Of a DNA stretch of 14,391 nucleotides, positions 1 through 7,277 are shown in pieces. The translations under genes were made by a program, and so were the position numbers. Each line of letters opens with the position of its first letter. Within the stretch, counting starts at the first letter, position 1. The notes beneath the pieces were generated by a model. It saw only the letters and a program-made list of their open reading frames with translations, was not told where the DNA came from and did no database searches. The stretch spans positions 1 through 14,391 of the forward strand of contig JADFNY010000042.1 of the NCBI GenBank assembly GCA_022563115.1. The letters run 5' to 3'. The DNA comes from Acidobacteriota bacterium (GTDB lineage Bacteria; Acidobacteriota; UBA890).

Positions 1-203
1 CGTACGCGCGGATAATCGGAGATCACGCCTTCCTCGGCGATGACCAGGCCGCGCCCGAGCGAAGGCAGGTTTCTGTCGACCCGGTAGCTGCTGTGCTCGC
101 CCATTGACTGCGGCGTCAACCTCCGCGCCGTGTCCGACCCGAGGCCTTTGCGATCGCTGCGCCCGACGAATTCACCCAGGCGCTCGAGTACCCAATCTTC
201 CAC
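1..203 (-). CDS. N-terminal part of a possible ATP-dependent RNA ligase (truncated by window edge)
   Basis: The frame is open from a GTG at 203 to the window edge, giving 67 codons. An AAGGAG ribosome binding site lies 7 nt before the GTG, which makes both the start and the gene credible. The N-terminus begins VEDWVLERLGEF. Residues about 40-67 contain YRVDRN, then LGRGLVIAEEGVISDYPRVR. From memory this resembles the region just before the adenylylation domain of archaeal-type (Rnl3) RNA ligases, where a basic RGTVV-like strand is followed by a G-[FY]-P-x-[IV]-x-R segment. The catalytic KxDG lysine would lie beyond the window, so the assignment cannot be tested here. It could also be an unrelated protein of unknown function. 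That a gene is present is fairly sure; its identity is tentative. Confidence 0.6.
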   Translation of the reverse strand, partial: MEDWVLERLGEFVGRSDRKGLGSDTARRLTPQSMGEHSSYRVDRNLPSLGRGLVIAEEGVISDYPRV

Positions 204-288
204 CAAACTGCTCCTTGGATTATTCAGCCGATAGTAGCAGGGGGTAGCAGACCGTGGTGAAGGTGGTTGGGTCTGGCTGCGCCGCCTC

Positions 289-369
289 GCAGGGTGCTGA
301 AGAACTCCCCGGGGCGCCGCCCACCCCCATGCGCCCGAAGGGTTGCCCGGGAGTTCTTCAGCACCCTGC
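289..369. repeat. Palindromic repeat, family A, copy 1 (complete hairpin)
   Basis: Two perfect 21-bp inverted arms (289-309 and 349-369) begin GCAGGGTGCTGAAGAACTCC and enclose a 39-nt loop. The element lies between the moeA stop at 397 and the start of the truncated gene at 203, both on the minus strand. Related sequences occur at 7228-7272 and 13624-13650, so this is a dispersed repeat and not only a local terminator. As RNA it would form a very stable stem, but no T-run follows, so simple intrinsic termination is not supported. It is most like a REP/BIME or MITE-type element. Just upstream, 220-251 carries TTATTCAGC and two TAGCAG words that resemble pieces of the same repeat. Confidence 0.85.
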
Positions 370-396
370 TGAGACGCGTCGGGGCCCCATCGAAGC

Positions 397-1632
397 TCAG
401 AAAAAAGTCACCTCGACGCGGCTGCCGGCGCGGACTTCGGTCGCTTGTTCGACGATCTCGATCCATCCGTTGGCGCGCGACATACTGGTGATCGTGCTCG
501 ACGCTCGGTACACGGGAGACGCCTTGCCAGCGCGCAGTTGCACGGACAAGAACTGTCGCTTGCCGGCCGGTGAGTTCACCGTCTCGGTCAGCACGCCCTC
601 CGCCCGCCGTCGGTGGCTGAGAGGCAAGCCCGCCAGCGTGCGAACCATCGGTTCGGCGAACAAGTATCCGGTAAACAGACAGGAGGTCGGGAAACCCGGC
701 AACCCGAGGACGGGAGTCTCGCCGACGCGGGCGACGAGCACCGGCTTGCCCGGCTTGATCGCGACGCCGTGGATGAGCACCTCGCCCATCTGCTCGACGA
801 CATCGAGGACGAGATCGTGCCGGCCGACGGAGGTTCCGCCGAGCGTTACGACGAGATCGACCTCACCATCGCCGAGGCCATCGAGCAGCTCCGCGGGATC
901 GTCCCTCACGATCGGTGTCAGGCGCACCCGGGCGCCGTTGGCCTCGAGCAACGCCTGCAACGCGACCGAGTTGGAGTCGTACACTTGACCGGGCTCGAGC
1001 ACTCGATCGAGCGCTACCAGCTCGTCGCCGGTCGGCACCAACAAGACCTCGGGACGCCGCCGCACGTCGACGGCGCTCATGCCGATCGATGCGAGGGCGG
1101 CGGCGGCGCTCGGCATCAGTACATCGCCGGCGGCGACGATCACGTCGCCCTGGCGAAGATCCTCGCCCCGCTCCGACACGTGCACACCGCTGGCGACGGC
1201 CTGGAGAATGACCACCCGACCACCTTCGGAGGTCGTTTGCTCCACCGGCACGACGGCGTCGGCGCCGCGCGGCAGTTGGGCGCCGGTCGCCACCTCCCAA
1301 CATTGCCCGTTGTGCAACGCGGTCTCGTCCAGGTTGCCGGCCAGCACCCGGCCGACGACCTCGAGCTCCACCGGCGAGTCGCTATCCTCGAGGTCTGCGA
1401 GGTCTGCGGCCAGGACCGCGTAGCCGTCCATCGCGGCGCGGTCGGTGGCCGGGACGTCCGCGGACGCACGAACATCGTCGTGGACGACCCGGCCGGCGGC
1501 GGCCCCCAACGGAAGAGACTCCGCTTCGCGCACGGGACGGCAAAGGCCCAGCGCGGTGTCGAGCGCGGCCGCGTACGGAGCCAGCTTCCCGAAGGGGCGC
1601 ATCCCGGTGCGTGCCTTGATCGCTTTCTTCAT
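397..1632 (-). CDS. moeA: Molybdopterin molybdotransferase MoeA
   Basis: MoeA inserts molybdate into adenylylated molybdopterin to form the molybdenum cofactor in the cytoplasm. With the ATG at 1632 it has 411 residues, normal for the family. Visible motifs in order are PATDRAAMDGYAV (61-73), TGAQLPRGADAVVPVE (116-131), GEDLRQGD (156-163), PTGDEL (200-205), YDSN (218-221), GGTSVGRHD (265-273), KPGKP (293-297) and GLPGFPTS (310-317). The last replaces the commoner GLPGNPVS, a variant I associate with archaeal-type MoeA. The start is uncertain: ATGs at 1659, 1641, 1632 and 1602 are all in frame, none has a good Shine-Dalgarno site, and the first three sit in or next to an 18-bp tandem repeat. 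The frame also stays open upstream to 1809 without family-like sequence. The gene diverges from the molybdenum hydroxylase operon it presumably serves. Confidence 0.93.
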   Translation of the reverse strand: MKKAIKARTGMRPFGKLAPYAAALDTALGLCRPVREAESLPLGAAAGRVVHDDVRASADVPATDRAAMDGYAVLAADLADLEDSDSPVELEVVGRVLAGNLDETALHNGQCWEVATGAQLPRGADAVVPVEQTTSEGGRVVILQAVASGVHVSERGEDLRQGDVIVAAGDVLMPSAAAALASIGMSAVDVRRRPEVLLVPTGDELVALDRVLEPGQVYDSNSVALQALLEANGARVRLTPIVRDDPAELLDGLGDGEVDLVVTLGGTSVGRHDLVLDVVEQMGEVLIHGVAIKPGKPVLVARVGETPVLGLPGFPTSCLFTGYLFAEPMVRTLAGLPLSHRRRAEGVLTETVNSPAGKRQFLSVQLRAGKASPVYRASSTITSMSRANGWIEIVEQATEVRAGSRVEVTFF

Positions 1633-1633
1633 G

Positions 1634-1669
1634 GCCGACATTGTAATCGCTGCCGACATTGTAAGCGCT
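1634..1669 (-). promoter_or_regulatory. 18-bp tandem repeat with duplicated TACAAT at the moeA start
   Basis: Two adjacent 18-bp units, 1634-1651 and 1652-1669, match at 17 of 18 positions. Read on the minus strand, each contains TTACAATGTCGGC. Each therefore offers both a good -10-like hexamer (TACAAT) and an ATG, in frame with moeA. If the upstream TACAAT is the -10 element, transcription would start near 1651 and leave a short leader before the ATG at 1632. I see no convincing -35 element. It could equally be a duplicated regulator site or a coding duplication of the N-terminus. Confidence 0.45.
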
Positions 1670-1823
1670 TCGGTCGTGAGCCCGAACGTCTCGGCGGGCC
1701 CTGAAGCGGGGGCCAGCGGTTGCCGTTCTGAGCGCCGCGAAGTAGCGTCCTGGCGCGGATTTCGGACGACATCCGTCGGGCGCCGACCGGGCGCCGCGAC
1801 GCGAACCATCTTCGGGAGACTCC

Positions 1824-2321
1824 ATGACGCGGATCAAAATGACGCGAATCAGAATGAGCGTCAACGGCGTCGAGCACACCCACGAGGTCGAAGCACGCAC
1901 ACTTCTGGTGCACTTCCTGCGCGAGACCTTGGGGCTCACCGGCGCCCACGTTGGCTGTGAAACGAGCATCTGCGGCGCCTGTACCGTGCTGATCGGCGGT
2001 CGCGCGGTGAAATCCTGTACCCGGCTCGCCGTTCAGGCCGACGGCGCCGAGATCACGACGATCGAGGGACTGGCAAGCGACGACGAGCTGCATCCCTTGC
2101 AGCAGAGCTTCTGGGACGATCACGGCCTGCAGTGTGGGTTCTGCACCCCCGGCACGATCCTCGCGGCGCACGACCTGCTGACGCGTAACGCCGATCCCGA
2201 CGATGCCGAGATTCGCCATGCGCTGGAGGGCAATCTCTGCCGCTGCACCGGTTACCAGAACATCGTCAAGGCGGTGCGCTCGGCGGCCGCCTCGATGCGC
2301 GAAGCGGGAGGAACGACATGA
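1824..2321 (+). CDS. Form II CO dehydrogenase-like small subunit (2Fe-2S, CoxS family)
   Basis: This is the electron-transfer subunit of a heterotrimeric molybdenum hydroxylase of the xanthine oxidase family. It carries electrons from the Mo centre to FAD through two 2Fe-2S clusters. The plant-type ferredoxin cluster is held by C45, C50, C53 and C65 (CETSICGAC). The second cluster is held by C104, C107, C139 and C141 (QCGFC, LCRC). At 165 residues it has the usual length. The ATG at 1824 is chosen because GGGAG lies 5 nt upstream. Its first 15 bp are repeated in tandem (MTRIK MTRIR M), so ATGs at 1839 and 1854 are alternatives, and family homologs would align from about MSVNG. The stop overlaps the next start as ATGA, indicating translational coupling with the large subunit. 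Confidence 0.95.
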   Translation: MTRIKMTRIRMSVNGVEHTHEVEARTLLVHFLRETLGLTGAHVGCETSICGACTVLIGGRAVKSCTRLAVQADGAEITTIEGLASDDELHPLQQSFWDDHGLQCGFCTPGTILAAHDLLTRNADPDDAEIRHALEGNLCRCTGYQNIVKAVRSAAASMREAGGTT

Positions 2322-4651
2322 GCGCCCCAACCGCACCCAAGTTCATCGGCGCGCCCATACGACGCAAAGAGGACCCGCGCCTCATCACCGGGCGGGCAAC
2401 GTACACCGACGACATCATGCTGCCGCGCATGGTCCACGTCGCGCTCGCCCGCAGCCCCGAAGCGCACGCCCGCATCGCGTCGATCGACACCTCGGCGGCG
2501 GCGGCGATGCCGGGCGTCGTCGAGGTGTATTCCGGCGCCGACCTGAAGGACGTGATCGCCCCCCTGCCCTGCGTCCACAGCATCGAAGACCTCAAGGAGC
2601 CGAGCCACCCGGCGGTGGCCTTCGAAGAAGTCCGCTACGCCGGCGACGCCGTTGCCGTTGTCGTCGCCGAGAGCGCGGTCCAGGCCCAAGATGCCGCCCG
2701 CGAGGTAGTCGTCGAGTACGAACCGCTGCCGGTGGTCGTGGATGTTGTCGCGGCTACCGCCGAGGGCAGCGACCTTGTCCACGCCGACATCGGTACCAAC
2801 ATCGCGTTCACCGCCGTAACCGACGTCGGCGACGTTGATTCCGCCTTCGCCGGCGCCCGTGTGGTGATCGAAGAACGCTTCGTCAACCAACGCCAGATCC
2901 CGATCGCCATAGAGCCCCGCGCCGTGGTCGCCGACTTCGACGCCGGCTACGACAAGCTCACCGTCTGGAGCTCGACCCAGGTCCCACATTTTGTGCGGTT
3001 GCTGCTGGCGGCGGTGTGCGGGCACCCGGAGACCAAGATCCGGGTCGTTGCGCCCGAGGTCGGTGGCGGCTTCGGCAGCAAGCTGAACTTCTACGCCGAG
3101 GAGGCCATCGTCGCCTATCTCGCCAAGGCTCTCCGTCGACCGGTGAAGTGGAACGGCGGCCGCACCGAGGACATTCTGGCGACCACCCACGGCCGCGACC
3201 AGGTCTGTGATCTGAGCATCGCCGCCGATGACAACGGCAAGCTGCTCGCCGTTCGCGCCACCCTCTATCAGGACCTGGGCGCCTATCATCAGCTCCTCAC
3301 CCCGGTGATCCCCGGCCTCACGGTCGGCATGCTCCCCGGCTGCTACACGCTCGAGCACCTGCAGGTGACCCTGCACGGCGTCTTCACCAACAAGACGCCG
3401 ACGGACGCCTACCGCGGCGCCGGCCGCCCGGAGGCCACGTTCATGATCGAACGGGCGATGGATCTCATCGCTCGCGCCACCGGTAAGGACCCGGTCGAGG
3501 TGCGACGTCTCAATTTTCCCGCCGCCGACGCCTTCCCGTTCACCACGGCGACCGGGATGGAGTACGACTCGGGCAACTACCAGGCGTCGCTGGACAAGCT
3601 CCTGGAGATGGTCGACTACGACCGCCTGCGGGCCGAGCAGGAAACGCGGCGTGCTGCCGGCGAGCTGTTCGGCGTCGGCCTTTCGACGTACGTCGAGATC
3701 TGCGGCATCGGGCCCTCGGCGGCGATGACCGCGGGCGGCTGGGAAGCCTGCGAGCTCGAGGTGCGGCGCACGGGCGGGATCGTAGTCAAGACCGGGATCT
3801 CACCCCACGGCCAGGGCCAGGAAACGACCTTCGCCCAGATCGTTGCCGACGGGCTGGGCGTGACGCCGGACGATGTCGAGGTCCTGCACGGTGACACCGA
3901 CACCTGCGAGCAGGGGATCGGTACCTTCGGGTCGCGTGGCCAAGCGGTCGGTGGCGCAGCGCTCTCGCGCTGCGTCGAGACCATCCAGAACAAGGCCCGG
4001 CGGATCGCCGCGCACCTGCTCGAGGCGAGCGAAGACGACATCGTTTTCGAGGCCGGAAAGCTATTCCCCCGGGGTGTGCCGGCCAAGGCGATGGACTTCC
4101 AGCAGATCATCGACGCCGCCTATGTCGCCAGCCAGCTACCGCCGGAGATCGAACCCGGCCTCTCGGCGACCCATTTCTTCGAGCCGTCCAACTTCACATT
4201 TCCGTTCGGGGCTCACCTGGCCGTTGTCGCCGTCGACAAGGACACCGGCGTCGTCACCATCGAGCGCTACGTCGCCGTCGACGACTGCGGCCGCGTCATC
4301 AACCCGATGATCGTAGAGGGGCAGCTGCACGGCGGCATCGCGCAGGGAATCGCACAGGCGCTCTACGAGGAGGCCGTGTACGACGACAACGGCCAGCTCC
4401 TGACCGGCTCGCTGATGGACTACGCGGTGCCGAAGGCTACGGCGATCCCCGAATTCGAGCTCGCCCGCACCGAGACGTTGACGCCGGTCAATCCACTGGG
4501 CGCCAAGGGGGTCGGCGAAGCCGGCACGATCGCCAGCTCGGCGGCGGTGATCAACGCCGTCGTCGACGCGCTGTCGCCGTTCGACGTGGCCCATCTGAAC
4601 ATGCCGGCGTCGCCGCAGAAGGTGTGGCGTGCCATGCAGGGAGGCGGCTGA
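2318..4651 (+). CDS. Form II CO dehydrogenase-like large subunit (molybdopterin-binding, CoxL/xanthine dehydrogenase family)
   Basis: This is the catalytic Mo-MCD subunit, 777 residues. A GGAGG sits 5 nt before the ATG. The N-terminal domain carries RKEDPRLITGRATYTDDI, typical of the family. The cofactor-binding loop GGGFGSK is at 249-255. The active-site loop AYRGAGR is at 364-370, and GVGEAG at 731-736 supplies the catalytic glutamate E734. True CO dehydrogenases (form I) carry AYRCSFR with a copper-binding cysteine; here that position is G367, so CO oxidation is not predicted. The S-L-M gene order is also that of form II clusters. The natural substrate is unknown and could be an aldehyde, purine or N-heterocycle. 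No CoxD/E/F-type maturation genes are in the window; only moeA lies nearby. The stop shares one base with the next start (TGATG). Confidence 0.95.
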   Translation: MSAPTAPKFIGAPIRRKEDPRLITGRATYTDDIMLPRMVHVALARSPEAHARIASIDTSAAAAMPGVVEVYSGADLKDVIAPLPCVHSIEDLKEPSHPAVAFEEVRYAGDAVAVVVAESAVQAQDAAREVVVEYEPLPVVVDVVAATAEGSDLVHADIGTNIAFTAVTDVGDVDSAFAGARVVIEERFVNQRQIPIAIEPRAVVADFDAGYDKLTVWSSTQVPHFVRLLLAAVCGHPETKIRVVAPEVGGGFGSKLNFYAEEAIVAYLAKALRRPVKWNGGRTEDILATTHGRDQVCDLSIAADDNGKLLAVRATLYQDLGAYHQLLTPVIPGLTVGMLPGCYTLEHLQVTLHGVFTNKTPTDAYRGAGRPEATFMIERAMDLIARATGKDPVEVRRLNFPAADAFPFTTATGMEYDSGNYQASLDKLLEMVDYDRLRAEQETRRAAGELFGVGLSTYVEICGIGPSAAMTAGGWEACELEVRRTGGIVVKTGISPHGQGQETTFAQIVADGLGVTPDDVEVLHGDTDTCEQGIGTFGSRGQAVGGAALSRCVETIQNKARRIAAHLLEASEDDIVFEAGKLFPRGVPAKAMDFQQIIDAAYVASQLPPEIEPGLSATHFFEPSNFTFPFGAHLAVVAVDKDTGVVTIERYVAVDDCGRVINPMIVEGQLHGGIAQGIAQALYEEAVYDDNGQLLTGSLMDYAVPKATAIPEFELARTETLTPVNPLGAKGVGEAGTIASSAAVINAVVDALSPFDVAHLNMPASPQKVWRAMQGGG

Positions 4652-5502
4652 TGTTCCCGGGAGAATTCGAATACCACCGCGCCACCTCGACCGACGAGGC
4701 GGTTCGCCTGCTTGCCGACAACGATGGCGCCAAGCTGCTCGCCGGTGGACACAGCCTGCTGCCGATGATGAAGCTTCGCCTCGCCGTCCCGACCGTGCTC
4801 GTCGACATCGGGAGCATCGAAGAGCTCGCCTTCGTGCGCCAGGACAACGGCGACCTGGTGATCGGCTCGATGACGACCCACGCCGATATCGCCGCCAGCG
4901 AGACCGTCGCGGCGGGCCATGGAGCGCTTGCCGAGGCGGCAGCCTCGATCGGCGACGTCCAGGTGCGCAACCTCGGCACCATCGGCGGCAGCCTGGCGCA
5001 CGCCGATCCCGCCGCCGATTACGCCGCCGCCGCCTTGGCGCTCGATGCCCAGATCGAGGTCCTGGGCCCCGACGGTGAGCGCTCGATTGCGGCGGCGGAT
5101 TTCTTCGCCGGGTTGCTGACTACCTCCTTGGCACCCGCTGAGCTGATCACCGGCGTGCGCTTTCCGGGCGCCGGCGGCGCCACCAGCGTCTACGAGAAGT
5201 TCGCGCAGCCGGCATCCGGTTTCGCCATCGTCGGTGTCGCGGCCGAGATCAAGGCCGACGGTGGGAGCTGCGCGGCAGCGCGGATCGCCGCCACCGGCAT
5301 CTCCGATCGACCGGTTCGCCTGTCGCAGGTGGAGGCGGCGCTCGTCGGAGCGGCTCTCGACGACGACGGTATCGCCGCCGCGGCGGAGCACGCCGACGCC
5401 GGCCTGACGGACGTCCGCTCCGACATGTACGCCGCCCAGGACTACCGCCGCCACCTCCTCGGGGTGTTGGTCCGACGGGCGGTGACGAGGGCTGGGTCAT
5501 AG
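4651..5502 (+). CDS. Form II CO dehydrogenase-like medium subunit (FAD-binding, CoxM family)
   Basis: This is the flavoprotein subunit, 283 residues, that receives electrons from the 2Fe-2S subunit. The two FAD-pyrophosphate motifs are visible as AGGHS (31-35) and TIGGS (110-114, where TIGGN is also common). The DPAAD segment follows at about 119-123, and the CODH flavoprotein C-terminal domain runs from about 175 to the end. GGGAGG lies just before the ATG, which shares its A with the large-subunit stop, so S, L and M are one translationally coupled unit. The order S-L-M differs from the M-S-L order of classical CO-oxidising form I operons. queG begins within about 30 nt of the stop, so the transcript may continue into it. 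Confidence 0.94.
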   Translation: MFPGEFEYHRATSTDEAVRLLADNDGAKLLAGGHSLLPMMKLRLAVPTVLVDIGSIEELAFVRQDNGDLVIGSMTTHADIAASETVAAGHGALAEAAASIGDVQVRNLGTIGGSLAHADPAADYAAAALALDAQIEVLGPDGERSIAAADFFAGLLTTSLAPAELITGVRFPGAGGATSVYEKFAQPASGFAIVGVAAEIKADGGSCAAARIAATGISDRPVRLSQVEAALVGAALDDDGIAAAAEHADAGLTDVRSDMYAAQDYRRHLLGVLVRRAVTRAGS

Positions 5503-5534
5503 AGAAGGTCGTCGAGGTCGCCGATCGCGCCCGG

Positions 5535-6668
5535 TTGATCCGCCGCGCCAGCGAAGCACACGGTTTCGACCGCTGCGCCGTCGCCCGCATCGAGGAGCTG
5601 CCGGCCGCGGTCCGTCTGCGCGAGTGGCTGCACCGCGGCATGCAGGGCTCCATGCAGTGGATGGCGCGAACGGCCGATCGTCGCTGCGACCCGAAGCTCG
5701 TCGTTCCGGGGGCGAAATCAGTGGTGATCGTGGCGGTCAACTACCACACCGACGTGCCGACGGCCCGCGAACCCGACGAAGCCTGCATCTCCCGCTACGC
5801 CTGGGGCAACGAGTACCACCGGGTGCTGGGCGACGGGCTCGAGTCTTTCTACGCCGAGCTCTGCGACCTCTTCCCGGGACTCAACGGGCGCTGGTACGTC
5901 GACACCGGGCCGGTGCTCGAGAAGGCCTGGGCCGAGCGCGCCGGCCTCGGTTGGATCGGCAAGCACACCAACCTCATCCATCGCGACCTGGGTTCCTGGA
6001 TCTTCCTCGGAGCCCTGATCCTCGATATCGAGCTCGAAACGGGCAGCGCACACGGCGACTACTGTGGCACCTGCAGCGCCTGTATCGATGTCTGCCCCAC
6101 CGACGCCATCGTCGCCCCGTACGTGCTCGACTCACGGCGTTGTATCTCTTACTTGACGATCGAGAACCGCGGCGCCATCCCGCCTGAGTTTCGCCGGGCG
6201 ATCGGCAACCGTGTGTACGGCTGCGACGACTGCCAAGACGTTTGTCCGTGGAACCGGTTCGCCCACGAGGGCGCGCGGGCGATCGATTTCGCCCCGCGCC
6301 CGGGCACCTCCGGTGCCAAGCTGATCGATCTGCTCGCCCTCACCGAGGAAGAGTTCCGCGCCCGCTTCAAAGACAGCCCGGTGTTGCGCGCCCAACGGCG
6401 TGGGTTCGTCCGCAATGTCGCCGTGGCGCTAGGCAACAGCGGTGACCCGCGAGCCGTCACCCCCCTCGTACAGCAACTCGACGACGACGACGAGCTCGTC
6501 CGCGGACACGTGGCCTGGGCGCTGGGTGAGCTCGGCGGCAATCGGGCTGAAAAGGCGCTGCGCGGGCGGCTGGAAGCCGAAGAAGTCTCGTGGGTGCGCG
6601 ACGAGCTCGGCGCCGCGCTCGACGCCCTCGGCTCGGCCGGAGACAACACCCCTGCTCTAGTCGGTTAG
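5535..6668 (+). CDS. queG: Epoxyqueuosine reductase QueG
   Basis: QueG carries out the last step of queuosine synthesis, reducing epoxyqueuosine to queuosine in tRNA with cobalamin and two 4Fe-4S clusters. Seen here are ISRYAWGNEYH, the conserved DTGPVLEKAWAERAGLGWIG with the likely catalytic Asp at 123, ferredoxin-like cysteines C177, C180, C183 and C187 (CGTCSACIDVC), C203, and a second group C230, C233 and C237. The C-terminal third has HEAT-like repeats (about 300-365), as in other QueG proteins. The start is a problem: the only standard start in frame is a TTG at 5535 without a good ribosome site, giving a slightly short first helix. The frame is open upstream, where an ATA at 5499 overlaps the FAD-subunit stop and has GAGG 8 nt before it. 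The 3' end overlaps the convergent phosphoribosyltransferase by 12 bp. Confidence 0.92.
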   Translation: MIRRASEAHGFDRCAVARIEELPAAVRLREWLHRGMQGSMQWMARTADRRCDPKLVVPGAKSVVIVAVNYHTDVPTAREPDEACISRYAWGNEYHRVLGDGLESFYAELCDLFPGLNGRWYVDTGPVLEKAWAERAGLGWIGKHTNLIHRDLGSWIFLGALILDIELETGSAHGDYCGTCSACIDVCPTDAIVAPYVLDSRRCISYLTIENRGAIPPEFRRAIGNRVYGCDDCQDVCPWNRFAHEGARAIDFAPRPGTSGAKLIDLLALTEEEFRARFKDSPVLRAQRRGFVRNVAVALGNSGDPRAVTPLVQQLDDDDELVRGHVAWALGELGGNRAEKALRGRLEAEEVSWVRDELGAALDALGSAGDNTPALVG

Positions 6669-7220
6669 CACCGCTTCGTAGAGCTCGGCGCGGTGGGTGC
6701 GGAGCTCTTCATCCGTGAGCCCCGCGATCTCGTGGGGAAACACGATCCAGCGGTTGTCTGCCACTGTGTAGTAGTCGGGCTCGAGGTCGGTCTCGTTTTT
6801 CTCGGGTTTGTAGTAGACGGTCGCCACCCGGCACTCCGGCGTGTTGCGCCGTGCCTGCGCTTTGATTTCGCCCAGGATCGCCACCATCGTGTGCCCGGTG
6901 TCGAACACGTCGTCGACGATCAGCAGCCGATCGTCGGCGCTGATGACGTCGATGACGTGCCCCAGCCCCTTGATCTCGACCCCCCCGTTGCCGCGTTGCA
7001 TGCCGGCATACGACTGCGTCTTTATGGTCGTGTGGTAGGGCTCCTGCCCGCGCAACCGGAAGAACTCGTGGATAGCGACGCCCGGCGGCGTGCCACCGCG
7101 CCAAACACCGATCAGATAGTTGGGGCGGAATCCGTCGTCCCACACCAGGCGGGCAAGCTTGGCGGAGTTCACCAGCAGGGTTCGGGCGTCGACGTAGACT
7201 TTTTCCGAGGCGTCCGACAT
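6657..7220 (-). CDS. Purine-type phosphoribosyltransferase (COG2236-like)
   Basis: The protein has 187 residues. The PRPP-binding loop is visible as IVDDVFDTGHTM (101-112), with the preceding substrate-side segment GVWRGGTPPG (38-47). The C-terminal WIVFPHE (158-164) matches the W-x-x-F-P-x-E signature I know from archaeal and bacterial hypoxanthine/xanthine/guanine phosphoribosyltransferases. It would convert a purine base and PRPP to a nucleotide in the cytoplasm; the exact base cannot be read from the sequence. The ATG at 7220 starts 57 nt after the symporter stop on the same strand, so the two may share a transcript, though a hairpin repeat fills the gap. No strong Shine-Dalgarno site is seen. 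The 3' end overlaps queG by 12 bp, tail to tail. Confidence 0.88.
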   Translation of the reverse strand: MSDASEKVYVDARTLLVNSAKLARLVWDDGFRPNYLIGVWRGGTPPGVAIHEFFRLRGQEPYHTTIKTQSYAGMQRGNGGVEIKGLGHVIDVISADDRLLIVDDVFDTGHTMVAILGEIKAQARRNTPECRVATVYYKPEKNETDLEPDYYTVADNRWIVFPHEIAGLTDEELRTHRAELYEAVLTD

Positions 7221-7227
7221 GGGGCCC

Positions 7228-7272
7228 TAGCAGGTGTTGAAAAACTCCCGGGGGTTATTCAGCACCCTGCTA
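7228..7272. repeat. Palindromic repeat, family A, copy 2 (imperfect hairpin)
   Basis: A 45-bp imperfect palindrome. The left arm begins TAGCAGGTGTTGAAAAACTC and the right arm ends TTATTCAGCACCCTGCTA. The arms pair with one missing base and three substitutions. The arm sequence is the same family as 289-369, but the loop is almost absent. It occupies nearly the whole gap between the symporter stop (7278) and the phosphoribosyltransferase start (7220). In the shared transcript it would form a stem just upstream of the second gene, which could tune expression or mRNA stability. Confidence 0.8.
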
Positions 7273-7277
7273 AGGTA

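Noticed and set aside
289..369. Intrinsic terminator for moeA
   Set aside because: The stem is strong, but the loop is 39 nt, no T-run follows, and the same sequence recurs elsewhere as a repeat.
254..988. Coding frame on the plus strand through the repeat and the moeA 3' end
   Set aside because: Product is Ser/Thr/Arg-rich without family features, crosses the palindrome and overlaps moeA antisense.
613..1704. Long open frame opposite moeA
   Set aside because: A high-GC shadow of moeA; low-complexity, charged product with no family pattern, while the minus strand shows every MoeA motif.
1633..1809. N-terminal extension of moeA to 1809
   Set aside because: The extension is Arg/Pro-rich, unlike any MoeA N-terminus, and runs through the intergenic repeat region.
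2252..3376. Long open frames opposite the molybdenum hydroxylase genes (also 4420-5454)
   Set aside because: They mirror the real coding frames, lack ribosome sites and encode repetitive GDG/RRR-type sequence.
2318..4651. True CO dehydrogenase (form I CoxL)
   Set aside because: The loop is AYRGAGR, not AYRCSFR, so the copper-binding cysteine is missing.
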